DNA from: Crocodylus rhombifer
Taxonomy: Eukaryota > Chordata > Crocodylia > Crocodylidae
Assembly: GCA_038503035.1 (NCBI GenBank)
Contig: JAVSML010024246.1
Coordinates: 236,031-300,030, forward strand
Reading direction: 5' to 3'
DNA length: 64,000 nucleotides
Part shown: one piece after another, positions 1-10,900 of the stretch
Position numbering within the stretch: the stretch's first letter is position 1
How the letters are laid out: every line of letters begins with the position of its first letter
Notes under the pieces: model-generated
Seen by the model: only the letters and a program-made list of their open reading frames with translations
Told to the model about the DNA's origin: nothing
Database searches by the model: none
Made by a program: the position numbers and the translations under genes

Positions 1-925
1 CTATCCCATCTCCTCTTGAACATCTCCAGGGTAATTGGCTGCACCATCTCTGGAGGGAGTTTATTCTACATTCTGGACATCATGACTGGGAAGGAGTTTA
101 TTCTGGTATTAAGCCTGTAGCGGCCTTCCAGGAGTTTGTATCCATTGGTCCTGGTCTTTCCTGGGGGTGGCTAGTGACCAGTTGTTCACTGAGCTCCTGT
201 TGCACTCCTCTGATATAGCGGTAAGCTGCTATCAAGTCCCCTCTCAACCTTCTCTTCTTTAGGCTAAAGAGGCCCAGGTCCCTCAGCCCCTCCTTGTATG
301 GCTTGCCTTGCAAGTCCCTGGTCATATGAGTGGCTCTTCTCTGGAACCTCTCAGGTTTTTCCACATCCTTGTTGATGTGCGGCACCCAGAACTGGACACA
401 GTACTCCAAGTTCAGTCTCACCAGTGCCGAGTACAGCGGGAGTATCTTGCTTAGTTTTACGCGAGATGCATCAGTTGATGCATGCCAGTGTGTTGTTTGA
501 CCTGCTGGCCACCACATCGCACTGACGGCTCATGTTCATGTGACAGTCAATCATTACCCCCAAGTCCCTTTCAGTCGTGGTGCAAGTCAAGCTGTTACCA
601 CCAAGCCTGTTTGTTGAGGGCTGTTTGCCCCCAGATGGAACACTTTACACTTGGAAGTGTTGAACTTCATCTGGTTCCAGTAAGTCCAACTCCCTAGCCT
701 GTCCAGGTCCACCTGTATCTGCAACCTATCTTCTAGCGTGGCCACACTGCCCCATAACTTGGTGTTGTCCGTGAACTTGGCCAGCGAGCTTTTCACTCCC
801 CCATCCAAATCATTGATAAAGATGTTGAAAAGCACTGGTCCAAGCACAGACCCCTGAGGGATACCACTGGCCACTTCACACCAAGATGACATGGATCCAT
901 TCATGAGAACTCTGTGGGTCCTTCC
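1..925 (-). pseudogene. CR1-type LINE, 3' half of reverse transcriptase ORF (copy A)
   Basis: Reverse-strand remnant of a CR1 non-LTR retrotransposon. Reading right to left, it shows the RT thumb and palm region ([15 protein letters not shown], motif B). The catalytic box that should read FADD is FTDN here, so this copy cannot be active. The typical CR1 C-terminal region follows (LEYCVQFWVPH, then KRRLRGDLIAAYRYIRG and finally LPPEMVQPITLEMFKRR near base 30). The coding trace breaks between about 517 and 590 and runs off the left edge, so the CR1 3' tail is not seen. The other half of the same copy resumes at 1852, because an LTR-type element has landed in the middle. The many stops and the dead catalytic box mark it as old. 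Confidence 0.9.
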
Positions 926-1846
926 TGTGAGGGAGAGAAGGAGCCGACAGGCCCCGAGGCTCCCTGCCCCTACGCAATCACACTAATCCCGCACACACCG
1001 GCCCAAAACGCCGGGCAGGAACTCACCTCTTCCAGGTGCACAGAGGAGGGAGGAGCAGAGCTGGCCAGGTCCGGCATAAAAGAGATGCCGACGACGGCCA
1101 GGGAGGTGGGACTGGAAGAAGGCCGCGGAGGAGCCGATGCCAGTGGGAGCACCCTCGAGCGGATGCGAGCTGCCCTGAGATGCGGCAGAACCTTCTGGGG
1201 TAAGGGTAAGCCCCAGCGGGGTTTGGGAGTCCGGTCAACTGGCACAGCGTGGCAGCAGACTGTTTGATGCCGCCAGGAGCGGCTGGACCCGGCAGGAGCC
1301 GGGTACCGTATGAACTGTAATACAGGGGCAATCACTGACGGTGAAACCGCCGCGCCTGTAATCGAGAAAGCTGAGTGGCCTCAGGAAGCCCTAGGGGGGG
1401 CTGAAGAGCTCAGCAAGAGCTAGAGAAGGGGTGCTAACCCCACAGCATACAGGGGAATATCGGGAGCAGAGGGTCAAAGCAGCCTCCTCGCTCTAGTGAA
1501 TCCCTGGCTGTAACCTTTGTGTTGACCGTTACATTTCTTTTATGGACGTTTTGAGGGATATCCTGACACATGGCCTACCTAGATAGGTGGTCACTTCCCA
1601 GTGGAATGGGCAAGGGTGTAAGGGTGGCGGTGCCCTCAGCAACACGGGACCCCGGGAACTCGAGGAGTCTCACTTTTGGACTGACACGCGCCGGACAATC
1701 CGAACTGAACCGGGTCACCATGAAAGTCGTGGCAGGCGAGGCTGGCACGTGCTAACCACAGGTGAGCGACCCCTTGGCAACCGGGAAGCAGTTCCAGAGC
1801 AGGGAGGCAGTGGTGACCCCAAAGGCACTACCCCCACCTCCTGACA
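926..1846 (-). mobile_element. Solo-LTR-like insertion inside CR1 copy A
   Basis: A 921-bp GC-rich segment interrupts the CR1 reading at one point. On the - strand it begins TGTCAGGAGG and ends CCCTCACA, giving the TG...CA ends of an LTR. It is bordered by CTTCC (921-925) and CTACC (1847-1851) on the + strand, a 5-bp duplication with one mismatch. With one flank copy removed, the CR1 protein reads straight through (...LTTGRTHRVL...), which supports the boundaries. A second TGTCAGGATATCC motif lies inside (about 1557-1571 on the + strand), so it may be composite. No internal gag or pol coding is visible, so it is called a solo LTR. Ty3/gypsy-like or ERV origin is undecided. Confidence 0.65.
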
Positions 1847-1851
1847 CTACC

Positions 1852-2620
1852 CTGTAGTCAGTTTCCCACCCACTGAACTGTCAAGTAGATGAGCACAATC
1901 TTCCAGTATTCCCACAAGGATAATCATGGGATACTAGATCAAAAGCCTTTTGGAAGTCTAGGTATGCAACGTCTACCTCATCTCCCATGTCCAGGTGGTG
2001 AGAGACCTGGTTGTAGAAGATGAGATTAGTAAGACAAGACCTACCTGCAACAAAGCCACGCCGGCTGTCATTCAGAATCTTACCATCTGCGAGCGTATTG
2101 CACATGGATTCTTTAAGGAGCTTTTCCAGGATTTTCCCTGGGATGGAGGTTAGGAAGATTGGCCTATAGTTGCCCAGGTCCTCCCTCTTCCCCTTCGTGA
2201 AGAGAGGCACAATGTTGGCCCTCTTCTAATCCCCAGGGTCCTCCCCTGTGCACCACAATTTCTGGAAGAGTTTTGCCAGGGGTTCTGTGATGACCTCAGC
2301 CAGCTCCTTCAGCACTCTCTGATGAAGTCCATCCAGTCCTGCCGACTTATAAATGTCTAGCTTTTCTAACTGGTATTGCACCCACTCAGCATCCACAGTG
2401 GGGAGGCTGTCAGTCCTGGCATGTCCCCTATGAGCTTTATCTCACTTGACTTTCCTCTCAGTCTGGTGAAATACCAAAGCAATGTGAGCATTCAGGAGTT
2501 CAGTTTTTTCCTGAATGTCGGTTACCAGCTGTCCCGAGGTGTTAAGCAGGGTCCCACACTTCCACTTATAGAAACTGGCAGTTGTGAAATAACTGAGGCA
2601 GGGGCTTCTGGAGTAAATGA
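1852..2620 (-). pseudogene. CR1-type LINE, 5' part of RT region (copy A, continued)
   Basis: This is the upstream half of the copy split by the LTR insertion. The clear stretch (2210 down to 1881) carries the RT fingers and palm: KREDLGNYRPIFLTSIPGK, GFVAGRSCLTNL and motif A as VDVAYLDFQKAFDLVSH. Weaker CR1 similarity continues to about 2600 (KTELLNAHIALVF, CGTLLNTSGQLVTD). Beyond that no endonuclease domain is visible, so the copy is 5'-truncated or decayed. Several in-frame stops and frame changes are present. Confidence 0.85.
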
Positions 2621-4140
2621 AGCAACAGCCTATAAGAAGAAAAAAAGATGCCCTTGATCTTGTTTCCTGTAAAAATAAAATCTCTCTTTGCCTCTGCCAA
2701 GGATTTACTCTGTGGTGCTAAGCTAGTGAGTTAAGCCAAGGTTTTCCATAGGCTGGTTTTGAACATTTTTCAGACAGGTCAACTTGAGACAGGTAGGGCC
2801 AGATCTGCCAGTGTGCTAGTAAGGACTTGCAGCTACAGCTGAAGTCTATATAAAGTTTTATAAAATACTAAATAATTTAAGAAATTGAGGCCTATGTTTC
2901 CAATACTAAGCACCCCAAATCAGTGGACACTCTTGAATGTAACATGCTTATGCCTCAACCATATTTTACAAACAGAGAATTACCACTTCATATCACTATA
3001 AGGGTGTTGTAAAGTTGAATTCATTAACGGTTATGAAACCATTGAGTATTGCAGTGATGAGTATCAAAGGAAAATCCAGAAGCAAACTGGTTGGTTAGGT
3101 CTCCATTTTGGACACTGTCAGTTATGACTTTGCACCCACCTCAGTTCCCAACCCTATTCAGTACCTCCACTTCTGCTGAGTTAGGGTTTATTTTGCCAGG
3201 TTATTTATCTAGCTTCTTCTCTGCCTTGCTCTGAATGACTTTCCTTTATTCTTATCTCATATTATCCATGGCAACAGGAAAGCTTCTACAAGACTATGGT
3301 ACGATTTATAAAAAAATCCTGTGCTTTCTTTCAGGCCATTGTGTTGATTAGCACTATTTTGTAATATCTCACTGTTTTAGATTACCATTGTCCAGAAAAT
3401 TTTCAGAGTGCTCCTGTAGCAGGAGAATTTACAAGCCAAGAGATCTCTTCTAAAGTCTGTTTTAAGAATCCAAAACTCACCCCCCATAACATAGTGCCAA
3501 CCACACATTTTAGTAGTATTAATCTTAACTTTTGTTTCATAATAATAATTATATTAAAATTTTGCTTGCTGAATTCCAGACCAGATCATGGTATCACATT
3601 GGCTATCCATTATTATGATAGTTCCCCTGTATTCAAAGCAGACAACTTGTTCCACCGGTATGTTAATCAACATTTATTTAATATGTTGCCTTGTTTATCT
3701 TCCTTGCTAGCATATTTTTAGTTTTGAGGGCATCCATCATCATTACAGATCATTTTTGGCTTAACTGTTAGTCCTGATTCTACATTGTAGCTCACTTTCA
3801 GATGGCACTAAGTTCATCAAGATGTTAGCATATCTGATATTGTTCATATATACCCCACATACTTGTATTTTCAGGCTATTCTTGGTGATCATCTCAAAGT
3901 AGATTTTAGACAGACTTAGTAAAAGAATACAACCTGGAGAGACGCCTTTATTTATATGTTGCATTTATTTATATGTTGCAGTTTTCATCTCTGATGCAAA
4001 TGCTTGCTCTTTGGCCTTAATACAAGTTCTGCATCAGTTTGCAGATCAAAGCATGTCCTGCTGTGTCTCTTAATTTGTTGCAACTGATCCTTTTTAACGC
4101 TGCATCTTTTTACTTCTATTCTAGTTGTTCTAACAACACA
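2621..4140. other. Intergenic, AT-rich, no gene seen
   Basis: AT-rich DNA with only short chance reading frames. I see no conserved exon, RNA gene or clear repeat end. It is presumably old decayed sequence between SMIM13 and its left neighbour. Confidence 0.6.
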
Positions 4141-4145
4141 GTATA

Positions 4146-4330
4146 GTTCAGGGGTCAGCAACATTTTTGAGCAGGGTGCCACACCTGAAACCTCAATTTG
4201 TACGCTGGCATGCTGGTAGGGAGCCCCTAGAGGCCTGATCCTTGTAGCAGTACAGCCCCAGCCCCTTCTCCAAGGCACGAGTGTTGTCCTTTCATAGCAT
4301 CTGATGAAGTAAGCTCAAGTCAGTGCCCTG
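4146..4330. repeat. Fragments of dispersed DNA-transposon-like repeats
   Basis: Starts with CAGGGGTCAGCAAC, which resembles hAT terminal repeats seen elsewhere in the window (compare CAGGGGTGGGCAAA at 41667). Bases 4285-4320 are a near-perfect inverted match to 7929-7964. The segment directly precedes the younger CR1 copy. The family is not named. Confidence 0.45.
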
Positions 4331-4564
4331 ATTGATGGCCCTGTGCCCCTCAAAAAACAGGTCAGAGGTAACCATAAACATCCCCCTTTTCCCTGCCAGC
4401 ATTATGCTCACTCCCAGACTAGGCTCGTCGGGGGAGGGGGAAGATGAGGGCGGAGGAGACGATGAACTACCAGGCCCAGCAACAGCCAGCGAGCCCAGAC
4501 CAATGGTCAAAAGGGAGAACAGGTAAGTGATGGGGGACGGGGCATTGCTGAGACTAGGGGGTCA

Positions 4565-5878
4565 GTGGGCACAACCGTTGGAGGCCTCAAATGCCTCTAC
4601 ACGAATGCTCGAAGTATGGGGAAGAAGCAGGAGGAACTCGCCCTCCTCCTAGCTGTCACCAGCCCTGACATAGTAGGGATCACAGAAACGTGGTGGGACT
4701 CATCGCATGACTGGGCGGTGAGTGTCAAGGGCTATAGGCTATACAGGAGGGACAGGATAGGAAGGAAAGGTGGAGGAGTAGCACTCTACATCAAGGAGGA
4801 ATATACTTCCTCGTTAATTAGCAAGGGGGTAGAGGGGGGGCACTCTGAGGTGCTCTGGGTTAGAGTAAAAGGCAGTCCAGGGGATAGAGACTTAACGGTG
4901 GGAGTCTACTATAGACCTCCCAACCAGGGAGAAGAGCTCGACCAGGAATTCTTAGGTCAGCTCACAGAGGCAGTGAGGGCTAAAGATGTGGTCATCATGG
5001 GGGACCTGAACTTCCCAGACATCTGCTGGGAAGAGCAGTCAGCCAAGTCTGATCGCTCACGTCAGTTCTTAGCCAGAGTGCAGGACCTCCATCTAACCCA
5101 GGAGGTGCACAGCCCCACCAGGGGAGACGCCTTGTTGGACCTGGTGCTGGCCACGGGTGATGACCTGGTGAGGGGGCTGCGGGTGATGGGCCACCTGGGA
5201 GACAGTGATCATCGCTTGCTGGAATTCACCATCCAGCGTAAGGTGGCAAAGGGCTGCAGCAAGGCAACAGCCCTAGACTTTAGGAGGGCTGACTTCAACA
5301 AGCTAAGGAGGATCGTTGGGGAAGCACTGAGGACCCAGAGGGGAAGGGAGCCAGATGTCCAAGGTGAGTGGTTGCTCCTTAAGGAGACGATCCTCCATGC
5401 CCAAAGGGAGGTAATCCCAACAAGGGTCAAAGGGAGCAGGAGGGCACATAAACCCCCATGGCTCACTAGGAGCATCCGGGAATGTCTCCTTGCTAAAAGG
5501 GAGGCATACACCCAATGGAGGGATGGGGTCATCACCAAGAAGGACTATGTTACAGTCGCCCGAGGATGTAGGGGGGCAGTCAGGAAGGCCAAGGCAGAGA
5601 TGGAGATAGGACTAGCTTCCCAGATTAAGGACAATAAGAAGTCCTTCTTCAAATACATAGGGGGTAAAAAGAGGGTCCCGGGTAATGTGGGGCCCCTGCA
5701 GGACACGATGGGCAACTTAGTCGTCATGCCAGATGACAAAGCTAACATATTTAACGATTTCTTTGCCTCTGTCTTCCTAAGTAGGGACCAGTTCAGCCAC
5801 CTCCCTGCTGGGCCCCCCTCGGGCCCCGGGAGAGACACGCCTGGGCCAGGGGTTAGCGAGGAGTTAGTTAGGTACTTC
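4565..5878 (+). pseudogene. CR1 ORF2, endonuclease and linker part
   Basis: Apurinic-endonuclease-like domain at the N-terminus of CR1 ORF2, the enzyme that nicks target DNA for target-primed reverse transcription. Expected landmarks are present in order: LYTNARS, ITETWWD (catalytic Glu), VYYRPP, MGDLNFPDICW (catalytic Asp/Asn) and GDSDHRLL (catalytic Asp-His). A linker follows (KPPWLTRSIRECLLAKREAY, then FFASVFLS). There is no ATG at the first shown codon, so the true start lies upstream or has been lost. The frame breaks at about 5873-5878, consistent with a one-base loss. After that, this frame is noise and the RT continues in the next frame. Confidence 0.88.
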
Positions 5879-7353
5879 TGGAGAGGCTGGACGTGTTCAA
5901 GTCCGCTGGTCCGGACGATCTTCACCCTAGGGTTCTACAGGAACTGGCCGAGGTCATTGCGGGACCCCTGGCGCGGCTCTATGAGCACTCGTGGTGCTCT
6001 GGTGAGGTGCCGGAGGACTGGAAGAGGGCCAATGTGGTCCCTATCTTCAAAAAGGGAAAAAAAGAGGACCCGGGAAATTACAGGCCAGTTAGTCTTACCT
6101 CAATCCCGGGTAAGCTCTTTGAAAAAATTCTCCTGGCACACATCCAGGAGGGCCTTGCTGGGGAATGTATGCTCAGGGGCAACCAACATGGGTTCATCAG
6201 TGGCAGGTCTTGTCAGACCAACCTGGTGGCCTTTTACGATCAGGTCACCAAATCATTAGACGCAGGGGTTGCTGTGGATGTAGTCTTTTTGGACTTCCGG
6301 AAGGCTTTCGACACTGTCTCTCACCCTGTCCTCATCAAAAAGCTGGGAGACTGTGGTGTCGATGCCCACAAGGTCAAATGGGTAGCCAACTGGTTAGAGG
6401 GCCGCACCCAGAGGGTGGTAGTGGATGGGTTCTTCTCGACCTGGAAGGACGTGGGCAGTGGGGTTCCGCAGGGCTCGGTCCTCGGGCCCGCACTGTTCAA
6501 CATCTTCATCAGTGACTTGGATGAGGGGGTAGAAAGCACCCTGTTCAAGTTTGCTGATGACACTAAGATGTGGGGGGATGTGGGTGCACTAGAAGGGTGC
6601 AATAGGCTACAAGCTGACCTTGACAGGTTGCAACGGTGGGCGGATGAGAATAGGATGGGGTTTAACACTGGTAAGTGCAAGGTGTTGCACATGGGGAGGA
6701 AGAACCGGCACCACACTTACAGGTTGGGGAACTCCCCTCTTGCCAGCACGGAGACGGAAAAGGATCTTGGAGTCGTCATTGACTCCACGATGAACATGGG
6801 CCGGCAGTGTGGGGAGGCAGTCAAGAAGGCCAACCGTACCCTGTCATGCATCCACAGATGCATCTCGAGCAGGTCCAGGGAGGTGATCCTCCCCCTCTAT
6901 GCGGCACTGGTCAGGCCGCAGCTGGAGTACTGCATCCAGTTCTGGGCGCCACACTTCAAGAGGGACGTGGACGATATGGAAAGAGTCCAGAGGAGGGCCA
7001 CTCGTATGATCAGGGGTCAGCAAGGCAAGCCTTATGAGGAGAGGTTACGGGACCTGAACCTGTTTAGCCTCCACAAGAGAAGGTTAAGGGGGGACCTTGT
7101 GGCCTGCTACAAACTGGTCAGGGGGGATCAGCAGGTATTGGGGGAGTCCCTGTTCCCCCGTGCGCTGCCAGGAGTGACCAGGAATAACGGTCACAAGCTG
7201 GCGGAGGGTAGGTTTAGATTAGATATTAGGAGGCGCTACTTCACAGTCAGGGTGGCTAGGGCCTGGAACCGGCTTCCAGGGGAAGTGGTGCAGGCTCCTA
7301 GCCTGGGGATTTTTAAAAGGAAGTTAGATGAGCACCTTGCCGGGGTCATCTGA
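5879..7353 (+). pseudogene. CR1 ORF2, reverse transcriptase part
   Basis: Reverse transcriptase domain of the same CR1. It opens with SAGPDDLHPRVLQELAEV and continues through VPIFKKGKKEDPGNYRPVSL. Motif A is VVFLDFRKAFDTVSH, motif B is [15 protein letters not shown] and motif C is KFADDTKMW with both catalytic Asp residues intact. The C-terminal CR1 region follows (RPQLEYCIQFWAPHF, KRRLRGDLVACYKLVRG, WNRLPGEVVQAPSLGIFKRKLDEHLAGVI) to a stop at 7351-7353. It is uninterrupted for about 490 codons. Only the frame break just upstream separates it from the endonuclease, so this copy has been silent only a short time compared with copy A. Confidence 0.9.
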
Positions 7354-7628
7354 CCCCGATGCTCTTTCCTGCCAAGGCAGGGGGTCAGACTAGAAGATCT
7401 TCCTAGGTCCCTTCCGACTCTAGCTACTATGAAACTATGAAACTATAAAGAGATACAATGCAAGCCTCTAAGGCTGCTGGCCTCCTCACTGCTTGGGCCT
7501 CAACTGTCTTGGCTCCCCAAAAATTGAAAAAAGAAAAAAAACCCAAAACATTTTGGTTAAACTGAATTCCTCGTCCTATGCTCTGAGTGCTCCAACTGAA
7601 GCACAGGCTTAAAAATGTACGTCTCAGG

Positions 7629-7890
7629 GCACATCGGAGTAGACTCTGTTGGAGTATGGCAATTGCTGCACTCCTCCAGCAGTTTTCTGCATCTCCTGTA
7701 TCAGTGCCCCTGTACTTAAAAATGGCAGTAGGGGTGCTTTGTCTAAAGCTTGTCTAACAGACTTTAGTACTTTAGTTCAAGTGTCCCCACCACCATTTTT
7801 AAGTGCAGGGACAATGACACTGGAAATGGGGTGGTGCTTTTATTAGACTGGCTCTTGAAGTCACTGTAATTAAAGCATCCCACCCTGGAG
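7629..7890. repeat. Non-autonomous repeat related to 57303-57500
   Basis: Shares spaced blocks with 57303-57500, including an AAAAATGGCA core followed by GGGGTGCTTTG or GGGGCACTTTG and an AAAGCTTGT or AAAGCTCGT block. This suggests two diverged copies of one small dispersed element. Ends are not resolved. Confidence 0.4.
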
Positions 7891-7894
7891 CACA

Positions 7895-7965
7895 CGTAAA
7901 AGTGTGCATAGAGCATAAGCTTTCATGAACTTGAGCTCATTTCATCAGATGCTATGAAAGGACAT
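7895..7965 (-). repeat. Dispersed repeat fragment, inverted match to 4285-4320
   Basis: Bases 7929-7964 match the reverse complement of 4285-4320 with about two differences in 36. The two copies flank CR1 copy B. The motif (CATCAGATGC beside GAGCTCA) looks like the end of a widespread vertebrate repeat whose name I cannot assign. Confidence 0.5.
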
Positions 7966-10900
7966 ACATAAAGCATGGCATAAAGTGGAGTGAGTGATTT
8001 AAATACAAAAAGGTAGGAAAGGAGGAGTAAGAGGAAAGGTGGGGAGGGGGAAGGCGGGCAGTACCAGGATAGGCAAATAAGGGAATCATCCATAGGAACA
8101 AAGGGACAACTGGATCTGCCTGTTTTTTTTTCAGCAAACTATTTGCCAAAAAAGAAAAATTGTGAGCTTGATGAGGAGGAAAGGGGGAAGAGGGGGCATA
8201 TTTGTACATGCTTATAGCAAGGAAATATTGAACCTGGAATCCTGGAGCTGTATCCTACGTTCCAAGTGTGAATGAGCTGTAAATGGCTGTATACATGTCT
8301 CTCCCATCACCCTCCTCCACTTCCTGCCTCTTCTGCAGGCTGGACTTGCGCTCCCACTGCCACCCCTCCTCTTGGAGTTAGGGTGAAGTTACACATAAAA
8401 TTTAGACCATTCTAAGGGCATTTAAAATGTGAGTATCCACACATTAAAGCTTGTTAACTCATACTAAATGCCCTCTGAGCATCTCCAAGCATGACTTCAG
8501 GCAACCCTGAGCTATGCTACCTAGCTCAAGTTAGAGTAACCTTAGTCTGCTCCGTGGAGTAAAAATGAACAATTTTCAGTCTTCTGGTATCCCAGGATGC
8601 ACCTTTCCCAGTCCTGCCTACCCCACCACCCACTCAAAGCAGGAATAGAGGTTATGTGTACTGGCTCCTAGCTATGTCCCTAATTTCCAGCCCTGTAGTG
8701 GCAAGTCAGAGCTGTGTAGGCAAGAAAAGGCATTAACTTTTAACCTGCGACTGTTCACAGTATGTTCTAACTTTAACACTACTTAACATTCCACTGATTT
8801 AATATGGTCTAAGTGTACCATGTAACTTCACCCTTAGGCTGTCTTTGTCTTTCTCTTCCACATTACCTGGATGCCAGCATGGGGAGAAATGAGAAGTTAG
8901 GGGAGATGCTATCTCTGCTCTCAGGTTTGGAGTATGAGGGATAGAGGCCCCTGGCAACAAAAAGAGCAACTGCAAATACATTTGGGGAAAATAAATCTGC
9001 AACATTTTTGACAAAGCCTGAGGCAGACAAACACTAAGGTATGTTGGAAAATTTCAGACTGAATGGTTAAAATCTGACCCAGGTATAGGGAACTGAAAAC
9101 AGCTTTGTAATGGAAAGTGTTAGCAAACCTAAATTATAGCTGGTGCAGCCTTTTCTAGTGTCACTAGGATCTATCTACCCCTTCCTCCTGTAACTATTTG
9201 CCACTCGAGCCCTCCAGCTTGGGCTGGGAAAGGATATGAAACATCTGGCCATTCAGTCCACACGAGGGTGTGCTCCTCGCAAACAGGAATCCTTCCCATG
9301 CAGGATTCCCAAAAGTCTGTCCTCAACAAACAAACAAAAATGTGTGCAGAGTATCTGCCTCTCACCAATTTCTTCTGTCCATCCCTGGTGTCCCTGACTA
9401 GTGACCTTTCCACTTGCTCTTTCTTCATTGCAGTTTACGGGAAGCTCCAGCCAATCATCAATGGTGTCTTCTGGTTCCACCATGTCCTGGTCCCCTACAG
9501 GTAAGTTAAACAGTCTTGAGTGGTGGAGGTTCCCAGCTAGACCAGGAACCTGGAACTCTTGCATCCCAGACAGGCTGACAGATCGCTCTGGGTCCCTGAT
9601 TAAGACTTCCCTTCGTGGATGCTGCCGGTATTTCCTCTCAGCTTCCAGCTGGCCCAACATGTGTGGCTGGCTTGGCAAGGTAAAGGGTGTGAGCAGGCCC
9701 TTTTCCTTCTGTCTCTCTCTCACCCTGTTACACTCATTCTTGTATTGAGGGATACCCAGCAATGACAATGGAGTGGGTGCTGCAGTCTCTACACATAAGA
9801 AATTATACTGTGCTCTTTTTAACTACTGTGAAGTACAATCCACTTGAATAATATTGTGGAATATTCTGAAAAAGTCTGGGCTGTAAACTGATTTTCAGTT
9901 AAAAGTCAGGAAGGATTTAAATGATTTGTTCTTATCTCCTCCATCCTCCTTGCAGCACAAAAAATGTCTTTCTTCGGTATGTTTTTTTTCCTAATTTTTT
10001 AACAAGGTGCAAATACTGGTCCCAGTCTTATCTTTGAGAAATAATTTTTCAGTCTGACAAACTGAGGACAGGAAGCTTTTCCCCACTAATATTCAGCTCA
10101 TTTTTTTTCAGTTTATTTCCATTAGGAGTGGAGATTCTCTTAAATTGCTTGTATTTTGTTAATGACTGTATCTGCTGGGCTACAATATTAATATTTTAAA
10201 ACTGTTGATTACTGGCAGGCAAAGCTTTCACCTGCTTTGGCATTCAATTTAGTGTTTCCACACTTTCTTTCAAGAACATTTTACTTTTGTTAGCTACCTC
10301 GCATTCTAACTTGAATGCCTGCTTTTTATAGGCTATGCTGTAGCTTAAAGGATGTTTTATGTAAATGTAGTTTGTTTTTCTACGCTGAACAAATTTTGAT
10401 TACAAAGTTGTGCCTCTGTGTGATGCAGCCCAAGAAAATATGCTATTAACTGGTTTTGGTTTTCTATTTTGCTGCTCTTACATATTTATCACTCCAAAAT
10501 CATTCTAAACCTTTTTTTTCTGGAGTAGTACCTCAGGGAGGTGCTATACTGCTTGATTAAATGTTGTTATTCAAGTAATTTGTGACTGTTGACTGAAGTG
10601 TCCAGAAGTGTCCTAGCCTTTCAAAAGTATAAATGAAAAGGTATGGTACGTGCCCTAAGGAACTCATGATCTAATTGTAAATATGAAGCAACAAATGGGA
10701 ATAATAAAATGGTGTGATTAGAGCAGGACAAAGGTGACAGCAATAAGCTTGTATGGGTCCTTAGTGGGATGCAGCCATCTTACTGGCTCAGATGCATTTT
10801 TGATAAATGGTGACTATTCTTGCCTCATTGCTTGTGTGGATTAGGGAGGAAATTATGCTTTAAGTAATAATCTTTAATGAAATATGAGTAGTGGTTGGGC

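Larger units (their letters stand above)
4331..7446 (+). mobile_element. Nearly full-length CR1 LINE (copy B)
   Basis: Long CR1 retrotransposon in + orientation. An endonuclease and reverse transcriptase ORF2 occupies 4565-7353. A CR1-type 3' tail follows (TGCCAAGGCAGGGGGTC, CTAGGTCCCTTCCGACTCTAG) and ends in short tandem repeats of ACTATGAA at about 7427-7446. A serine, glycine and acid-rich frame ending at 4526 could be the end of ORF1, but this is weak. The 5' boundary is therefore approximate. It is far better preserved than the other CR1 copies here. Confidence 0.85.

Noticed and set aside
4565..7353. Long open frames (564 and 486 codons) as host genes
   Set aside because: Endonuclease and RT motifs, CR1 tail and copies elsewhere in the window show a LINE, not a cellular gene.
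9431..9499. Mini-exon with good splice signals on the + strand
   Set aside because: The reading has no recognisable family and belongs to no adjacent gene model. Kept only as a remark.
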